Shown: positions 50,346-63,657 of the stretch, piece after piece | How positions within the stretch are numbered: the first letter of the stretch is position 1 | Layout of the letters: every line of letters starts with the position of its first letter | Assembly: GCA_035772405.1 (NCBI GenBank) | Contig: JAYKKM010000428.1 | Coordinates: forward strand, 6,846,001 to 6,910,000 | DNA: 64,000 bases | Source of the DNA: Chrysogorgia sp. JL179-B06 | Lineage: Eukaryota; Cnidaria; Anthozoa; Scleralcyonacea; Chrysogorgiidae | Reading direction: 5' to 3' | The notes under the pieces: model-generated | Told to the model about the DNA's origin: nothing | The model's input: only the letters and a program-made list of their open reading frames with translations | Database searches by the model: none | Made by a program: the position numbers and the translations under genes

Positions 50346-52527
50346 TTTATTATTTATTTAAAAAATGAAAAATATCTTGCGTGCTAGCAAGGTTGGCGAA
50401 CCTTAAGGAAGCCATTTGTTTTTCCACGGCAGTGTTGGGAGTTTGTCATTGTCAACGAGTCAATATGATTGTCGTCGCCATAACCATGACAACGAAGTCA
50501 TATTGACGCGTTAATAATTATCATATTGACTCGCTTGACCATATTTGGCAAGCTGTCGCCGCGTAAAGAGCCTGGACACGAGGTTGTTGAGTTGATATGA
50601 CGATTTCACAGTTGGCTGTTAGCCAATGAGAAACCAGGAATTTTTTAAATAAATAATAATAGGTATTGTTATCCAAGAAAGTGTACTCACAACAACAGGG
50701 TTTTAATTTGTTGAACCGTAATTTGCCGCTATGCTCGTTTTTGTGGAAGTGTTAAGTAGACAATATACTTACAGTTTAGCTCTAATTCCTTTCTTATTCC
50801 TCAGATTTGGCTTGATTTCAATAGGCGGAGTGTTAATTATTGCAATTGAAATACAGCTACATACAATTGCCATACGCTCTAGAAACATTTAAAATGTCGT
50901 TCATGAACGAACGACTGTACGTGCTATACTTCGGGCATTATTTCAATATTTCACATTCTTTGACTATGACTCATGTCGTAAAAATCGCGTTGCATAATTT
51001 GCACACTATATGATCGGCAATTCCTTAATGTGGCTTTGTTTTCAACCAAACATTACAATACGTTTCGGCTGGACACACGTCGAGTTGGCAAAAACGATTT
51101 GCATACCGACGATTTATAGCCGCCCACACAACTTAATTTGGAGCACAAGCTTAGCGTTATTATACAAGAAACTAGTTGTCGTTATTTTGCTTCTCAAGGT
51201 ATAGAAACGCCCAAAGTCCTTAAGTCCCTGGTTGGAATCAGAACTATATAACTTTCTGACCACCTTTAGGTTCAGTCATGCAATTAATGTTCAAACAAGT
51301 GGGCGTCTTCTCCAAACATTAGCAATATTATAAACAAACGAGCATGGTGATCTTTGGATAAGAAGTTTGGATGTTTATCGTTCAAAGAAATTACATATTA
51401 ATGAAGTCGACGTTGTTCTTGTTTAAGGTTACTAATTATCTTCCAAAACAAAGATGATGAATAATTCGACATTTAACCGAACAAAAGTAACCTGCACAAA
51501 TGATTAGCACGAGTGGCACGTGCAGTAAGCACGTTGCCTCTCACTGCTGTTCGGTACTTGAATGGGTATAACTGTACGTCTGGATATACCTATATCCGTG
51601 TTGGTTCTTAGGTTGGTTCTCCCTGTGCTTCGAAGGTTTTTCGCCGGTTTACCCCCTGTGTAAAATCAACACTTAAAATCTTAGCTGTTCTCCGTGGTCA
51701 GACATGGGTCGTAAGGTGGCTGTCTGGATATAGGCCTTTAATATGCCTTACACTCTGCAACGTTTGATCTGCGTCCTGACGTATAATGATTGATAATTAT
51801 GTATTTTATCAATATAATTTGAAGACATAACAAGAACTGACAATATCGCCTACGCGCGCGACGTATACTGAGAATACATTTAATTTAATGTTCTTGAGAC
51901 GACGTGAACTGTTGAGATGTGCCAAGTGCCTTGGAAGTTTCGCAACTGCCATGAATTAAGCTCGAATAAATAGGATTCTCAAACTCATTAATAATATAAT
52001 TCATGATGAAAATTCAAAATAAATCAATATTTAATGTTTATAAAGAAATAAGAGGAAGATTACGGCCAAATTTCGCTAACTGTAACATCCATTTTCTCAC
52101 AAAATATGGGTTCGTTTGACAAAAGCAAGTTGTTCATCCTGTGATACCGACAAACCGGTTAAAAAACTCGGCTTCGCCTGGTATTTTCAAGGCTTTATTG
52201 TCCGTATTTAGAAATCAAAAGGAAGAATTAGAACTATTACTTCTAAGTTTCCTAATTATCAGAACGACAGGGGATAATAATTATTCTAAGAGCTCGACGA
52301 AATCACTGGCGCAGTTCATTTTAACTCTAATTATCGTTGGTTTGTTTATAAGGGACCGGTTATTATTTATGGAGGGGGCGGGGGGTAAAAAATTGGTCTC
52401 AAAGATAAAATAACGTTCGACCCCTTTAAGAACTAGCAATTTCAGGTGACTCCCCCAGAAAATTACTTTTATTTTTTATTTTTTTACTTTTATTTTTCAA
52501 TTACTATCCGTGGGTGTTCTATATATA

Positions 52528-52634
52528 GTTTAGTGACGAAATACTGACGTTTCTTGTGGAGCCCTTCATTATTTCATCTAGTCTTACTCTGATGAAGGGC
52601 TCCGCTCGAAAGTCAGTATTTCGTCGCTAAAAAT
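52528..52634 (+). ncRNA. Hairpin with hammerhead-like core
   Basis: Arms GACGAAATACTGAC and GTCAGTATTTCGTC enclose a second pair, GGAGCCCTTCAT and ATGAAGGGCTCC. The 3' half contains CTGATGA (52589-52595), a small stem and GAAA (52608-52611), the conserved words of a hammerhead ribozyme in the right order. The closing pair next to CTGATGA is A-C and not the usual G-C. Hammerheads are known in Penelope-like retroelements, one of which lies just downstream. Self-cleavage is unproven. Confidence 0.35.
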
Positions 52635-52700
52635 GTTGGCAGTTTACCACCTTTTCACTTTGCTACAGTATATACCAAAAACACTGTCTACGTACACTGT

Positions 52701-52816
<116 letters not shown>

Positions 52817-52890
52817 ACATAGTGGGTCCCAAGTCCACAGTTACCATAAAGCCATATGGTGATAGCCGGTAGGGCACATTGTATACTTTC

Positions 52891-52891
<1 letters not shown>

Positions 52892-52936
<45 letters not shown>
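52892..52936. repeat. (TA)n microsatellite
   Basis: Short TA tract, 80 bp after the previous one. Confidence 0.97.
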
Positions 52937-52980
52937 TAATAATAAAATTGACTACACGTTCATACAAACATTTTACTTTA

Positions 52981-53010
52981 AGTTTCTGGAGGTGTTCCTC
53001 CGTCTTCAGA
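52981..53010 (-). ncRNA. CTGAAGA-stem-GAAA motif at Penelope 3' end
   Basis: On the minus strand, CTGAAGA (53009-53003) is followed by a GGAGG/CCTCC stem with an AACA loop and then GAAA (52986-52983). This is the order of hammerhead catalytic words (CTGANGA, stem II, GAAA), although the first stem pair is mismatched. It lies downstream of the element's stop codon. Similar blocks lie at 63658-63682 and 52589-52611. Confidence 0.3.
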
Positions 53011-53150
53011 AAGTTTGTAGTGTTTTAATTATTCACATAATATCCCTAATGTATTAAAATGCTAATTATAATTATAAAAATGCTAATTATAAAATGCTAA
53101 TTATGATGTTCATACAAGGTTCGGCTTAAAAATGCAATATTGTTCATAGT

Positions 53151-54122
53151 TTATATTTTAAAATTCTTAAAAAGGAATGGTGCTTTGTGTCTACACGCGG
53201 AGGCTAATTCGTTCCGTTTATTTAGGGTTCCTAATTCTGGTCTGTAAATGATGTAGACTTTTTCGAGATTGCCTAGTTGGCACCTTTTTGTCTTGTTGCT
53301 GTATGCTTTTGCTTCGCGCAGGATGTCCCATTCTATTTTGTATTCTTTCTGTTGATCTTTCAGACTCCAAATATACTTGCTGAGCTCTGTGTTGTTGCGT
53401 TTGTTCCTGTTTTTGAATGTCGTTTTGTGTCCATTAAATCTTTCTTTGAACGTATTCTTTGTCAGGCCGATGTAGGTCTCTTTGGGGTCACTTTCGCGTG
53501 TTATCACTGTTGCCTGGTAGATGATTGATTCCCTAAGGCATTGGCCTTTCAGGGGGCATTTTTCCGGATTTCTGCAGTTGCCGTACGCTTTCTTGTTGTT
53601 GTTGCTTTTCTCTTTCATTCTGTTTTCTTCTAAGATTTTCTTGTTATGCCCGTCGACGATGTTCTTCACGTTCGGCATGCAGCTGTAGATCAGTTTCACT
53701 GTATTGGTGTTGAATATTTTGTGTAACTTGTGCTCTGGTGGAAATTGCTCTTTTATTATCTTGAGGAATGATTGACCGATGTTGGACTGTACGTTGCTCG
53801 AGTATGGCGGGTTGTACCACGTGATGTTCCTTGCTCTATTTCTCCGGTTTGACTTTTTATGTTGCTCGTATTTTAATTCATGCTGGTATCCGCTTTTTTT
53901 TAACGCTTCCTGGTATGGTGGTTTTGCATTGTTAAAGACGTGTTCGTTGCTGGAAATATCTGACAGTCTCTTGTTGATGGCGAGGGGTAGATTCTTGATG
54001 ATTATTGGTGCATGGTTTGACTTGGCGTGGACGTACATTGGCATGTTGTTAGGTTTCGTGTATGGCGCAAAGATGTTTCTAGAGAGGTCGAATGTTACGT
54101 CGAGGAAGTTGACAGTGTTCAA
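53151..54122 (-). pseudogene. Penelope-like element, GIY-YIG half
   Basis: 323 codons that continue the reverse transcriptase ORF in another frame, starting at MNTVNFLDVTFDL. The central part has the zinc motif CPLKGQC. A GIY-YIG endonuclease follows: IYQATV, TYIGLT, FKERFNGH and ELSKYIW. The element integrates by target-primed reverse transcription. The RT half (54079-55179) overlaps by 44 bp and the two are separated by a single-base frame change around 54115, so the protein is broken unless the sequence has an error there. Confidence 0.85.
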
Positions 54123-55179
54123 ATTTAGCTTCGATTGTAATTTTTAGTCCATTGTCTTTAAAGATTTTACAAATGCTCTTCTTGGTTCTCTCGACTTGTT
54201 GCGGTGTCGTATTGAACGCGCCTAAACCGTCGTCCCTGTAGAGCCCGATGTTGTTGCCATGCTTTTCTTTTATTATGGACAGGATGTAGTTGCCTACCAA
54301 TTCACAAGTTTCAGCTCCGTCCCAGCTGCCCATTGTTACGTCAAACAGGTCTTGAGCTTCGGTTTTTCCCCATGTCGACTCATTGCTATGTAGGAATGAC
54401 CTTTTTGCATGTATAATGATGTCGCGTTCTTCTTGAGTGATCTTGTCGAACTGTGCTGCGAAGTCGAGGGCTTTGTTGAGTAGCTCTTCTGTGATAGATG
54501 GGTAATATTCTACCACGTCGAATGATATAAATCTATACTCGGGTTTCTTTTCGATGGATGTAAACCAATCTATTACTTCTGCCGTATTCCTCCATATGTT
54601 GACTTTAATTCTCTCAGATATTTGCTTCATGTTTATCCTGTCAAGTATGCATTTGCTTATCTTCCCGATTTCCGTTTTAGTTGGGTTAATCAGCCGGTAT
54701 TTAGGATTTGTGTTGAAATTAGGTTTGTGGTCTTTGATGGTAATAAATGGTTCTTTTCTTGCGGTGGTTTCAATTCTGTCGTCTAATCCGAGTTTTTCAG
54801 CGATTCTCTTTGATTTCTTCTCGATGTTGATTGCTACGTTGTCGTCAATTTTCTTGTATGTTTTAGTAATGTTGTCGTGTAGAGTCTTCTCATAATGTTC
54901 GGGTTTCATGCGGTAGAAGTTGGTTGTTTTCTCTGCTTTTATCAGTACGTCGTTCGAGCCCTTGACAATGTTTTTTATGTCATTGGATAGCTTCTTTTGG
55001 AAATCGTCTCTCTTTGGGTGTTCTTCAAACTTAGTTTCGCTTACGAGTTTCAACATGCTCTCTTCAAAATTCTTCAGTTCTTCGATGGCTGGTGGTGAGT
55101 GGTTTGATTTGAATCCAAATGTTTGTTTTCTATCTTGTGTAGTGTTTGGGTTGAGGTAAAAGTGTGCTTTCCAGCGCAC
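54079..55179 (-). pseudogene. Penelope-like element, reverse transcriptase half
   Basis: About 366 codons, open from the (TA)n border without an evident ATG. Motifs: ITIKDHKPNF..NPKYRLINP, ISFDVVEYYPSI (motif A), TMGSWDGAETCELVG (motif B) and IGLYRDDGLG (catalytic YRDD). This matches the RT group of Penelope-like retroelements with a GIY-YIG C-terminus. The frame is lost after LKITIEA. The 5' end is cut by the TA tract at 55191. Confidence 0.85.
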
Positions 55180-55188
55180 TTATATCAT

Positions 55189-55190
<2 letters not shown>

Positions 55191-55242
<52 letters not shown>

Positions 55243-55243
55243 A
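55191..55243. repeat. (TA)n microsatellite
   Basis: Short TA tract at the 5' edge of the Penelope-like element. Confidence 0.95.
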
Positions 55244-55329
55244 TGATATATTTATACAAACAGACTGCACCAACATTGCTGTATTTTGATTTATTTTACA
55301 CCAGTGAAAATATATAAAATCACCAGTAG

Positions 55330-57145
55330 CTGGTTCGTGCTGTGCTAGTATAAGTATGCATGTTAGGTATTGAAAAACTCCATATACACTGTGAAAGAAT
55401 ACTGATTTTCATACACCAAGACTTGCAAGCACCAGCAGCTGCTATGGTAGTAAATGGGCATGTTAGGCATTGGACAATTCTATACACTGTGAAAGAATAG
55501 TGATTTTAATACCAAGACTTGTTAGCAACAGTAGCTGCAATTGGTAGTAAGTGGGCATGTTAGGCATTGAAGAACTCTATAACACTGTAAAAGAATAGTA
55601 ATTTTCATACCAAGGCTTGTTAGCAACAGTAGCTGGTGTGGGCATGACTTACTATCATAGCAGCTACAGGTGTACTCATGCTTACAAGTCTTACAAGACT
55701 TCATTGGTATTAAAATCCCTATTCTTTCACAGTGTATTTTGAGTTCTTCAATGCATAACATGCCCACTTACTATGTTAGGCATTGAAGAACTCTATACAC
55801 TGTAAAATAATAGTGATTTTCATACCAAGACTTGTAAGCTTCTACAGTAGCTGCTGTGCTTGTTAGGTATTGAAGAACTCCATATACACTGTGAAAGAAT
55901 CGTGATTTCATAAAGCAGCTGCAGTAAGTGGTCATGTTAGGCATTGAAGAACTCTATACACTGTGAAAGGATAGTGATTTCATACCAAGACTTGTTAGCA
56001 CCAGCAGATGCTTTGGTACTAAGTGGGCATGTTATATAGACATTGAAGAACTCTTTACACTGTGAAAGAATAGTGATTTTCAGACCAGGCATTAAAACAA
56101 TTCTATCAGTACACTGTGAAAGAATAATAATTTTCATACCAATTAAGTCTTGTAAGCACAAGTACACCTGTATAGCTGCTATGGTAGTAAGTAATGGGTA
56201 TGTTAGGCATTGAAGAACTCTATATGCACTGTAAAATAATAGTGATTTTCATACAAAGACTTGTAAGCTTCTGCAGTAGCTGCTATGCTTGTTAGGTATT
56301 GAAGAACTCCATATACACTGTGAAAGAATGGTGATTTTCATACCAAGACTTGTAGGCAGCTGCAGTAAGTGGTCATGTTAGGCATTGAATAACTCTATAC
56401 ACTGTGAAAGGATAGTGATTTCATACCAAGACTTGTTAGCACCAGCAGATACTTTGGTAGTAAGTGGGCATGTTAGACATTGAAGAACTCTTTGCACTGT
56501 GAAAGAATAGTGATTTTCATACCAGGACAGGACTTGTTAGCACCAGTAGCTGTTTTGGTAGTAAGTGGGAATGTTATGCATTGAAGAACTTTATACACTG
56601 TAAAAGAATAGTTATTTTCACACCAGGACTTGTTAGCACCAGTAGCTGCTGTGGTAGTAAGTGGAATGTTAGGCATTGAAGAATTCTATACGCTGTGAAA
56701 GAATAGTGATTTTCATACCAAGACTTGTAAGCACCAGTAGCTGCTGTGGTAGTGTGCATCAGGTTAGGCATCAAACTAATTATATCAGTACACTGTGAAA
56801 GAATAATAATTTTCATACCATATATATATTTCATAGTTATTTTCACACCAGGACTTGTTAGCACCAGTAGCTGCTGTGGTAGTAAGAGGTATGTTAGGAG
56901 AACTAGGTATCATTGAAGAACTCTCTACACTGTAAAATAATAGTGATTTTCATACCAAGACTTCAAAGTAGTTGCTGTGCTTGTTAGGTATTAAAGAACT
57001 CCATATACACTGTGAAAGAATAGTGATTTTCATACCAAGACCTGTAAGTACCAGTAGCTGCTGTGGTAGTACTGTAAGTGGGCATGTTATAGGCATTGAA
57101 GAACTCTATACATAATACACTGTGAAGGAATAGTGATTTTTACTC
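55330..57145. repeat. Minisatellite, about 95-100 bp unit
   Basis: Around 18 diverged units in tandem. The shared words are GCACCAGTAGCTGCTGTGGT, GGGCATGTTAGGCATTGAAG, AACTCTATACACTGTGAAAG and AATAGTGATTTTCATACCAA. Units vary by small deletions, and one segment near 55640-55770 is inverted relative to the rest. Reading frames through it are repeat artefacts. Confidence 0.9.
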
Positions 57146-58890
57146 AATAAGAAATTTATCCCTGCTATAAGCATTAGCAGTTGCATATTTTTGTGATAAG
57201 GTGCATATGCCAAGATGCTTCTGAATAATATTTTCTTGCTATAAGAATTAGAAGCTGCACATGGGAACAATGTTGATGATTATTGGGCCTATGACATGTC
57301 ACCCTTAAGCTATATTAAGAACAAACCTTTATTGCTTCATGGTGAATATATTTTGATGCACTTCTTTATCATTGAGTTATAACTAACAAGCTGTAAATAA
57401 ATTATGGATTTTATGAGTGGAAGATGCTTTCAAATATGCTGTATATCTTTGTAATCACATATAATTTTCATATCTGTTATAATTTTATTGTCAGTGGAAA
57501 CCTATTATACAGTATATAAGTTTAATTTGCAAAAAGCTTTCAGCATTTTATAACTTAGTTGCCATCTTGGTTGCAAGTGGGAGTAGTGGGGAAAAGTAGT
57601 TGATACTTGTTTACCATAAATTATTATGTATATGGTAGGGTCACAAATTCCTGGATTCGTTTAAGAGACATACATTTATGTATTAGTTTGACTTTATGAA
57701 CCATTCATTAGGCACACTCATGCACCTGTTAAAGAATAGTGTTTATTTATAACCGCATTCATCATATTCATGATAGCTCTATAATTCAATAAAATAACAA
57801 AACAATGCCTTCAGCATGCTAAACACTACAAAATACTCAAGCACTCGCTGTTTACCGTGAAATATGTTATAAAAGAAGACTAAATGCTTGAACTTGTGAT
57901 ATAATCAGGTTTTTATTTTCTCAAAGCTAGACAAAGATTAAAAGTCGAATGCTACCGGTGTCAGTTCATACACTCTCTGAAAAGGGCTTCTCTCAATCTT
58001 AGGACGCTAGACCTCCAACACACTATTTCGGAAGTACACCAACCTTTTAGAGTTTTCAATTTGTATTTCTACGCCAATCCTATATAAGCAGCATGACATG
58101 TTTATATATAAGATTAAAAGTCAGCTTAAATGAAGATTCGGCCATGCATGTGCAAGATCTCGCAAAGTTTTTTCTTGTAATTCGCTTAAACGTTTAATTG
58201 CTCAGGACATTTTAGTTTGTGCATGCAGTATTTTAAAAATTAATACACACTGCGATTTACCTGGTCAGGGTTGGTCATCAAAAGTTTCAGACATTCTGTC
58301 TACAAAAATGTTTTTCATGGTAGTTAATAGTACTGTAGTTTATATTTTTAAAATTTACTCAATAAAAATGAAGCAAGCTATTGCAATAAAATGAAAAATA
58401 ATTAAACATGAAAAGATATTGCAAGATATACACATAAAATTACCATAAATAATACAACTTGTATAAAGTATGGGGAGATTATTTGCATTGGAAACCATGC
58501 AATTATCATTAATGGTACTTTTTAATGTGTTGTGAAGGGTTTCTGTTTGTGAAAATAAAGTTTATTTATAAATGATGGAAATACTGACGTGTAAAATACT
58601 CAGATGCAAACGACTGTTTATTTATCACTCATTTTAGAGGAAGTCAGATCAACTTTAGTGTAGCGGTTCACAAAAATTTTGCTTTGCATGGATGGTATCA
58701 CATTTGGGGGGGTGGAGGGAAGAATAAACTCACAGAGAATATTAGGGGGCTTCCAAAAAAATGTAGGGAAAAAATTTGAAATCACCATAGCCCCCCCCCC
58801 CACTAAGTAAATTATGAAAGTTCCCTAATATATATTCTAGTGCAGCATGTCTTGCAGGTACTATATTGTATTATATATATATATATATAT
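57146..58890. other. Unassigned host DNA
   Basis: AT-rich, no gene supported. A poly-C run lies at 58792-58801 and a short TA tract at 58872-58893, which leads into the SINE array. Confidence 0.5.
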
Positions 58891-58893
58891 ATA

Positions 58894-60441
58894 ATAGGTA
58901 ATAATTGGCATTTCACTCGACCAAACTACATGTTGAAAGGATTTATGGTGAAGGAAAATTTCGAGTGTTGGAATACATACATTTTAAGACCAAACCAGGA
59001 CCAGTTGCGAAAAATGCAACTTAGCGGCCTTCCGGTAGGAATTGAACCCGCGACCCTGCGATTGCTAGTGCAGCGCTCTGACCACTGAGCTACGGAAGCC
59101 GTTGCCGAGAGCCTAGTCACGAGTTCTGTATATATGGTGGTAATGCCGGGATAAGATTCTGGGTATATTATAGGTAATAATTGGCATTTCACTCGACCAA
59201 ACTACATGTTGAAAGGATTTATGGTGAAGGAAAATTTCGAGTGTTGGAATACATACATTTTAAGACCAAACCAGGACCAGTTGCGAAAAATGCAACTTAG
59301 CGGCCTTCCGGTAGGAATTGAACCCGCGACCCTGCGATTGCTAGTGCAGCGCTCTGACCACTGAGCTACGGAAGCCGTTGCCGAGAGCCTAGTCACGAGT
59401 TCTGTATATATGGTGGTAATGCCGGGATAAGATTCTGGGTATATTATAGGTAATAATTGGCATTTCACTCGACCAAACTACATGTTGAAAGGATTTATGG
59501 TGAAGGAAAATTTCGAGTGTTGGAATACATACATTTTAAGACCAAACCAGGACCAGTTGCGAAAAATGCAACTTAGCGGCCTTCCGGTAGGAATTGAACC
59601 CGCGACCCTGCGATTGCTAGTGCAGCGCTCTGACCACTGAGCTACGGAAGCCGTTGCCGAGAGCCTAGTCACGAGTTCTGTATATATGGTGGTAATGCCG
59701 GGATAAGATTCTGGGTATATTATAGGTAATAATTGGCATTTCACTCGACCAAACTACATGTTGAAAGGATTTATGGTGAAGGAAAATTTCGAGTGTTGGA
59801 ATACATACATTTTAAGACCAAACCAGGACCAGTTGCGAAAAATGCAACTTAGCGGCCTTCCGGTAGGAATTGAACCCGCGACCCTGCGATTGCTAGTGCA
59901 GCGCTCTGACCACTGAGCTACGGAAGCCGTTGCCGAGAGCCTAGTCACGAGTTCTGTATATATGGTGGTAATGCCGGGATAAGATTCTGGGTATATTATA
60001 GGTAATAATTGGCATTTCACTCGACCAAACTACATGTTGAAAGGATTTATGGTGAAGGAAAATTTCGAGTGTTGGAATACATACATTTTAAGACCAAACC
60101 AGGACCAGTTGCGAAAAATGCAACTTAGCGGCCTTCCGGTAGGAATTGAACCCGCGACCCTGCGATTGCTAGTGCAGCGCTCTGACCACTGAGCTACGGA
60201 AGCCGTTGCCGAGAGCCTAGTCACGAGTTCTGTATATATGGTGGTAATGCCGGGATAAGATTCTGGGTATATTATAGGTAATAATTGGCATTTCACTCGA
60301 CCAAACTACATGTTGAAAGGATTTATGGTGAAGGAAAATTTCGAGTGTTGGAATACATACATTTTAAGACCAAACCAGGACCAGTTGCGAAAAATGCAAC
60401 TTAGCGGCCTTCCGGTAGGAATTGAACCCGCGACCCTGCGA
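58894..60441 (-). repeat. Tandem array of a 276-bp tRNA-SINE
   Basis: Five complete units starting at 58894, 59170, 59446, 59722 and 59998, then a partial unit from 60274. Inspection shows them identical or nearly so. Each holds one minus-strand tRNA-like part (59027-59100 and then every 276 bp) with box A TAGCTCAGTGGTCAGAGC, box B GGGTTCAATTCC and a full acceptor stem. The same family occurs singly at 5.4-6.3 kb. The array is a young satellite built from a SINE, unless it is an assembly artefact. Confidence 0.93.
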
Positions 60442-60460
60442 TATATATATATAGACCCTG

Positions 60461-60461
<1 letters not shown>

Positions 60462-60521
<60 letters not shown>
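60462..60521. repeat. (TA)n microsatellite
   Basis: TA tract joining the SINE array to the palindromic Penelope-like pair. Confidence 0.97.
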
Positions 60522-60525
<4 letters not shown>

Positions 60526-62105
60526 CGCTTACCTCAATACTGGTCTGCTACAACTTGTTTCATCTGTAAAAGAATCTTCAGGCAGTGACAATATCGAAAG
60601 GGATGACCGCTTATTTATAGGCTTTCTGCCGGAAAGTGGGGGCGTATGTGGGGGACAAAGCATGAGGTCATGGCTTTGTTTGCGTTGATTACGCGAAATT
60701 TATTACGATGACGACACTGTGAAATTATTTCCGCTCTTTTGTTGAGTAAACTATTCTTATTTGTTTCTTTTAAAATACAAAATTTTTCTTCTAAACATAA
60801 ATTGCATCGTTTTGATCCTCCTGTGTACGAAATAGAATGTTTTAGAATTTGCCAATTAATACTGAAATCTTTATTGTTTTCTTTCAATGTCCAAATATAT
60901 TTCGAAAGTTCGGTGTCATTTTCATGCTTTTTATGTTGAAAAGATTTAGTGTGGTTGGCCAATCGCTCTTTGAATGTGGTTGCAGTCATACCAATGTAGT
61001 GTTTTATTTCGTTTGTGATGTTTACTGTCACTGTTGCTTTGTATACTATGTCTCTAGTCATGCATTGTTCTTGAAGCGGGCAAATGGTGTTCTCTCTACA
61101 ACTGCAATTAGTAGCGTCCCTATCCTGCGGTTTGATGTTCCTAGCTATGCGTGCATTGTGCTTAGTGATTATTGACTTAACATTGTTCATGCAGCTGTAA
61201 CTTACTTTAACTGTATTTCTGTTAAAAATCTTATGGAGCTTGTGGTGCGGAGGGAAATGTTTGTCAATTAGGCTAAGGAAATTACGTCCTATGTTAGTGC
61301 TGACACTCTTGCTAAATGGTGGGTTGAACCAAATGATATTGCGTTGCCTATTCCTACGTGGTCGTTGCGGTGTATCATGAGTGTAGCTAAGTTCATGATT
61401 AAAGTTGCTGTGCCTAAGCGCGTTCTGATATAAGGGTGCAGATTCCTGAAAAGTTTGCTCATCTGACGAAAGGAGTTTAATGCGTTTGTTAATTGATGCA
61501 GGTAGTTGCCTTGTTATGCTTGGTGGATGGTTAGAGTGCATATTTATGTATAGCGGATCGTCATTGGGCTTCCTATAGGGCCTATAGTTTCCATTGTTAA
61601 GGTCGAAAGTTACATCTAAAAAGTTTACTATACGTAAATTTGATTCGGCGGTGATTTTTAGGTCAAATTGCTCGAAAATTTTGTGGAGATCTTTTCTTCT
61701 TTGTCTGCTAAACGTGCTGATTTACTTTTTATGATAGCCAAACCGTCATCTCTATATAGGCCGATGCTTTCTTTGCCAAATTTCTTACTATAGGTGGTTT
61801 AAAATGAAAAGGCCTACGAGCTCACAAATTTCCGCGCCGTCGAAACTGCCCATGGTAACGTCGAACAAACTCTTGCTATCTTTTTTTATCCATGAAATTC
61901 CGCTATTGAAAAGGAGAGATTTTCTAGCGTGTTTTATTATTGAAATGTTGTTTTGAGGTATAGTAGCCAAATTTGAAGCCCAGGACAGAGCTTGGTCCAA
62001 TAGTTTTTCAGAAATAGATGGATAGAAATCGACAATGTCAAATGAAATGAAACTGTGTCTGTCCTTATCTTTTATATTGCCAAACCACTCAATAACTTGT
62101 TTTGT
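60522..62105 (-). pseudogene. Penelope-like copy, palindrome left arm
   Basis: Minus-strand copy carrying the GIY-YIG half (60615-61541, with CPLQEQC, HYIGMTATTFKERLANH and ELSKYIW) and part of the RT (61788-62105, with ISFDIVDFYPSI and TMGSFDGAEICELVG). A single-base deletion near 61700 breaks the frame between the two. It is 5'-truncated in the RT at the palindrome centre. Confidence 0.88.
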
Positions 62106-62130
62106 GTGGAGAAATACAAAATGGAGAAAT

Positions 62131-63624
62131 ACAAAACAAGTTATTGAGTGGTTTGGCAATATAAAAGATAAGGACAGACACAGTTTCATTTCATTTGACA
62201 TTGTCGATTTCTATCCATCTATTTCTGAAAAACTATTGGACCAAGTTCTGTCCTGGGCTTCAAATTTGGCTACTATACCTCAAAACAACATTTCAATAAT
62301 AAAACACGCTAGAAAATCTCTCCTTTTCAATAGCGGAATTTCATGGATAAAAAAAGATAGCAAGAGTTTGTTCGACGTTACCTGCATGGGCAGTTTCGAC
62401 GGCGCGGAAATTTGTGAGCTCGTAGGCCTTTTCATTTTAAACCACCTAAGTAAGAAATTTGGCAAAGAAAGCATCGGCCTATATAGAGATGACGGTTTGG
62501 CTATCATAAAAAGTAAATCAGCACGTTTAGCAGACAAAACAAGAAAAGATCTCCACAAAATTTTCGAGCAATTTGACCTAAAAATCACCGCCGAATCAAA
62601 TTTACGTATAGTAAACTTTTTAGATGTAACTTTCGACCTTAACAATGGAAACTATAGGCCCTATAGGAAGCCCAATGACGATCCGCTATACATAAATATG
62701 CACTCTAACCATCCACCAAGCATAACAAGGCAACTACCTGCATCAATTAACAAACGCATTAAACTCCTTTCGTCAGATGAGCAAACTTTTCAGGAATCTG
62801 CACCCTTATATCAGAACGCGCTTAGGCACAGCAACTTTAATCATGAACTTAGCTACACTCATGATACACCGCAACGACCACGTAGGAATAGGCAACGCAA
62901 TATCATTTGGTTCAACCCACCATTTAGCAAGAGTGTCAGCACTAACATAGGACGTAATTTCCTTAGCCTAATTGACAAACATTTCCCTCCGCACCACAAG
63001 CTCCATAAGATTTTTAACAGAAATACAGTTAAAGTAAGTTACAGCTGCATGAACAATGTTAAGTCAATAATCACTAAGCACAATGCACGCATAGCTAGGA
63101 ACATCAAACCGCAGGATAGGGACGCTACTAATTGCAGTTGTAGAGAGAACACCATTTGCCCGCTTCAAGAACAATGCATGACTAGAGACATAGTATACAA
63201 AGCAACAGTGACAGTAAACATCACAAACGAAATAAAACACTACATTGGTATGACTGCAACCACATTCAAACAGCGATTGGCCAACCACACTAAATCTTTT
63301 CAACATAAAAAGCATGAAAATGACACCGAACTTTCGAAATATATTTGGACATTGAAAGAAAACAATAAAGATTTCAGTATTAATTGGCAAATTCTAAAAC
63401 ATTCTATTTCGTACACAGGAGGATCAAAACGATGCAATTTATGTTTAGAAGAAAATTTTTGTATTTTAAAAGAAACAAATAAGAATAGTTTACTCAACAA
63501 AAGAGCGGAAATAATTTCACAGTGTCGTCATCGTAATAAATTTCGCGTAATCAACGCAAACAAAGCCATGACCTCATGCTTTGTCCCCCACATACGCCCC
63601 CACTTTCCGGCAGAAAGCCTATAA
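62131..63624 (+). pseudogene. Penelope-like copy, palindrome right arm (open, 5'-truncated)
   Basis: An open frame of about 495 codons from the palindrome centre. The first 30 or so residues of the longer frame that starts at 62035 come from the antisense of the other arm and are not genuine. Motif A ISFDIVDFYPSI, motif B with an extra Cys (TCMGSFDGAEICELVG), catalytic IGLYRDDGLA, zinc motif CPLQEQC and GIY-YIG with YIGMTATTFKQRLANH are intact. The N-terminal RT part is missing, so it is unlikely to be autonomous. A 3-bp insertion gives the extra Cys; the left arm lacks it. Confidence 0.88.
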
Positions 63625-63657
63625 ATAAGCGGTCATCCCTTTCGATATTGTCACTGC

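Noticed and set aside
53277..55159. Plus-strand frames at 53.2-55.2 kb
   Set aside because: They are antisense shadows of the Penelope-like ORF.
55330..57145. CRISPR array
   Set aside because: Units are long, contiguous and diverged, with no constant repeat and unique spacers, and the genome is animal-like.
62035..62130. Start of the long Penelope-like frame at 62035
   Set aside because: The first codons read the opposite arm of the palindrome in antisense; the authentic similarity begins at about 62131.
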